Source of the DNA: a candidate division WS6 bacterium GW2011_GWC2_36_7
Lineage (GTDB): Bacteria; Patescibacteriota; Dojkabacteria; SC72
Length of the DNA: 6,442 nt
Reading direction: 5' to 3'
NCBI GenBank assembly: GCA_000991805.1
Contig: LBSF01000055.1
Coordinates: 1-6,442 of the forward strand
The notes beneath the pieces are model-generated. The model made no database searches. It was given only the letters and a program-made list of their open reading frames with translations, and was not told the DNA's origin. The translations under genes and the position numbers were made by a program. Position 1 is the first letter of the stretch, and each line of letters opens with the position of its first letter. Shown here piece by piece: positions 5,407 through 6,442 of the stretch.

Positions 5407-6442
5407 ATATTTGTGTTATGTACTTTTCTAAGTTATTTAGGAACTTGGCTTCTGTAAAATTACGAGCTTGTTTTATGATTGCTTCCCTATTATATCTTCT
5501 TTTGTCAAAATCCTTAAGTAAATTACATAATTCTTGTTCTGTTTTGAAAAATTCCCCAGCAATATACTCCTTAACCGTTTCCAAAAGTCCTCCCTCTCTT
5601 AGAGCAAATACTGGTGTGCCCGCAGCCATTGCTTCTACCGGTACTATCCCAAAATCTTCTAATCCACAGAAGAGAAGTAGTGATGCTAATCTAAAAAGTG
5701 ATATTGCTTCATCATCACTTACATAGCCCTGGAATATGATATTTGGATTTTTGTCAGCTACTTTTTCAAGATACTTTCTGTCTGGGCCTTCTCCAACGAT
5801 GACTAACTTTTTGCTTGCCCTTATACATGCCCTTATGGCCCAGTCTATTTTTTTGTAATCATACAATCGCGAGACAATGAGTATAAAATCATCTGGTAAA
5901 GAATACTTCTCCTTAACCTCATTTATTTGTGATTGTTTCCTTGTTTCAAAGTATCTTTCTTCTATACCTGGATATATGACTGTTGAATCTACACCATATG
6001 TTCGTTTAATTTTCTTTTGAATATATTTTGAGTTGGCGGTCCAATAGTCTACGCGTTTGGCTATATTTGTATCCCATATACGCATAAAGACATTGATGGT
6101 CTCAGATATAGCTAAATACATTTTACTAAGTTTCAATGCTCTAAAGTTGCTCTCTTTGTCCCACAGACTTCGTGGAGGAGTCATGGTCATGGCTATATGT
6201 GGTTGATCTATACCTGTGATAATTCCTTTAGCCGGACCTGCGGATATGCTTATGACCAAATCAAAGCCATCAAAGTTAAAACTTTCATATGCCCACGGAG
6301 TAAATACTTTTAAATGTCTAGCTAAGGATTTTGGTAATCGTTCAAGCCATTTTTGAAGAAAGCTCGATGCCTGTTGCGGAAAAACCCCTTGCGTCAAATA
6401 TGGAAAGATCAAGCCCGACCGCGCAACCGATATCCAAAATTT
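5384..6442 (-). CDS. GT4-family glycosyltransferase, N-terminus cut by the window edge
   Basis: A group 1 GT-B glycosyltransferase. The frame is open through the right edge at 6442, so the beginning is missing; a TTG at 6412 would give 342 residues, but it is probably internal because the Rossmann-like N-terminal segment with the GGAE motif, about 60 residues in the paralogue, is absent. Numbered from 6412: FDLVISISAGPAKG (50-63), PHIAMTMTPPRSLW (71-84), VIYPGIE (145-151), donor-domain start ILIVSRLYDYKK (177-188), LVIVGEGPD (203-211), GYVSDDEA (229-236), and EX7E at Glu252-Glu260 in LEDFGIVPVE. It parallels the next gene motif for motif, suggesting an old tandem duplication with divergence, and likely successive steps in one glycan. 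It ends in TAG, overlapping the paralogue's nominal start. The last 60-80 bases at the edge are richer in GC and do not resemble the paralogue, so the first 15 or so visible residues are doubtful. Confidence 0.88.
   Translation of the reverse strand, partial: KFWISVARSGLIFPYLTQGVFPQQASSFLQKWLERLPKSLARHLKVFTPWAYESFNFDGFDLVISISAGPAKGIITGIDQPHIAMTMTPPRSLWDKESNFRALKLSKMYLAISETINVFMRIWDTNIAKRVDYWTANSKYIQKKIKRTYGVDSTVIYPGIEERYFETRKQSQINEVKEKYSLPDDFILIVSRLYDYKKIDWAIRACIRASKKLVIVGEGPDRKYLEKVADKNPNIIFQGYVSDDEAISLFRLASLLLFCGLEDFGIVPVEAMAAGTPVFALREGGLLETVKEYIAGEFFKTEQELCNLLKDFDKRRYNREAIIKQARNFTEAKFLNNLEKYITQIYEKETKK

Noticed and set aside
5295..5726. Plus-strand frame with a leucine-rich hydrophobic stretch that could pass for a membrane protein
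   Set aside because: It lies opposite the junction of two glycosyltransferases; the leucine run is the complement of AAA/AGT/AGC-type codons in their termini.
6380..6430. Six-base inverted match (GTTGCG/CGCAAC) near the right edge as a hairpin or element end
   Set aside because: Too short and too widely spaced to distinguish from chance, and it lies within an open reading frame.

Overview
The window is AT-rich (roughly 35-38% GC by eye) and gene-dense, and every gene I can support lies on the minus strand, so transcription runs from the right edge to the left. Gene content and style suggest a bacterium with a small, compact genome: overlapping genes, a short RecO, a tRNA gene without an encoded CCA end, and a surface protein combining Ig/FN3 domains with carboxypeptidase-regulatory-like domains. 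A member of the Candidate Phyla Radiation (Patescibacteria) would fit, but this is inference from style; nothing here fixes the taxon. The standard code fits: all six visible stop codons are TAA or TAG, tryptophan is TGG, and the genes are full length without recoding TGA.

In transcription order, the right half holds a surface-glycan module: a GT4-type glycosyltransferase cut by the window edge (5384..6442), a paralogous GT4 glycosyltransferase (4225..5406), and a PglC/WcaJ-like polyprenyl-phosphate sugar phosphotransferase (3597..4244). These overlap each other by about 20 nt. recO (2996..3604) follows, overlapping the sugar transferase by 8 nt. Two bases after recO begins a large membrane-anchored surface protein (860..2902, probably beginning at 2993). 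The five genes look like one operon whose promoter lies beyond the right edge. A plausible reading is that the sugar transferase primes a lipid carrier, the glycosyltransferases extend the glycan, and the surface protein shares the cell envelope with it; RecO appears to be a passenger repair gene.

The left part holds tRNA-Lys(CUU) at 751..823 with a possible promoter of its own, then a peptidase E (S51 family) gene at 60..710. Bases 1-59 hold nothing I can identify.

The most notable observation is at the start of the surface-protein gene. A clear signal peptide is encoded directly after recO, but in a different frame from the protein body. A single-base shift at a T5/G4 run would join them into a 710-residue precursor with a good signal-peptidase site. 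Other points are a glycosyltransferase whose only good Shine-Dalgarno sequence is followed by an ATA codon, an extreme G-over-C bias in the 3' end of the surface-protein gene, and a higher-GC stretch at the right edge where the partial glycosyltransferase stops resembling its paralogue.
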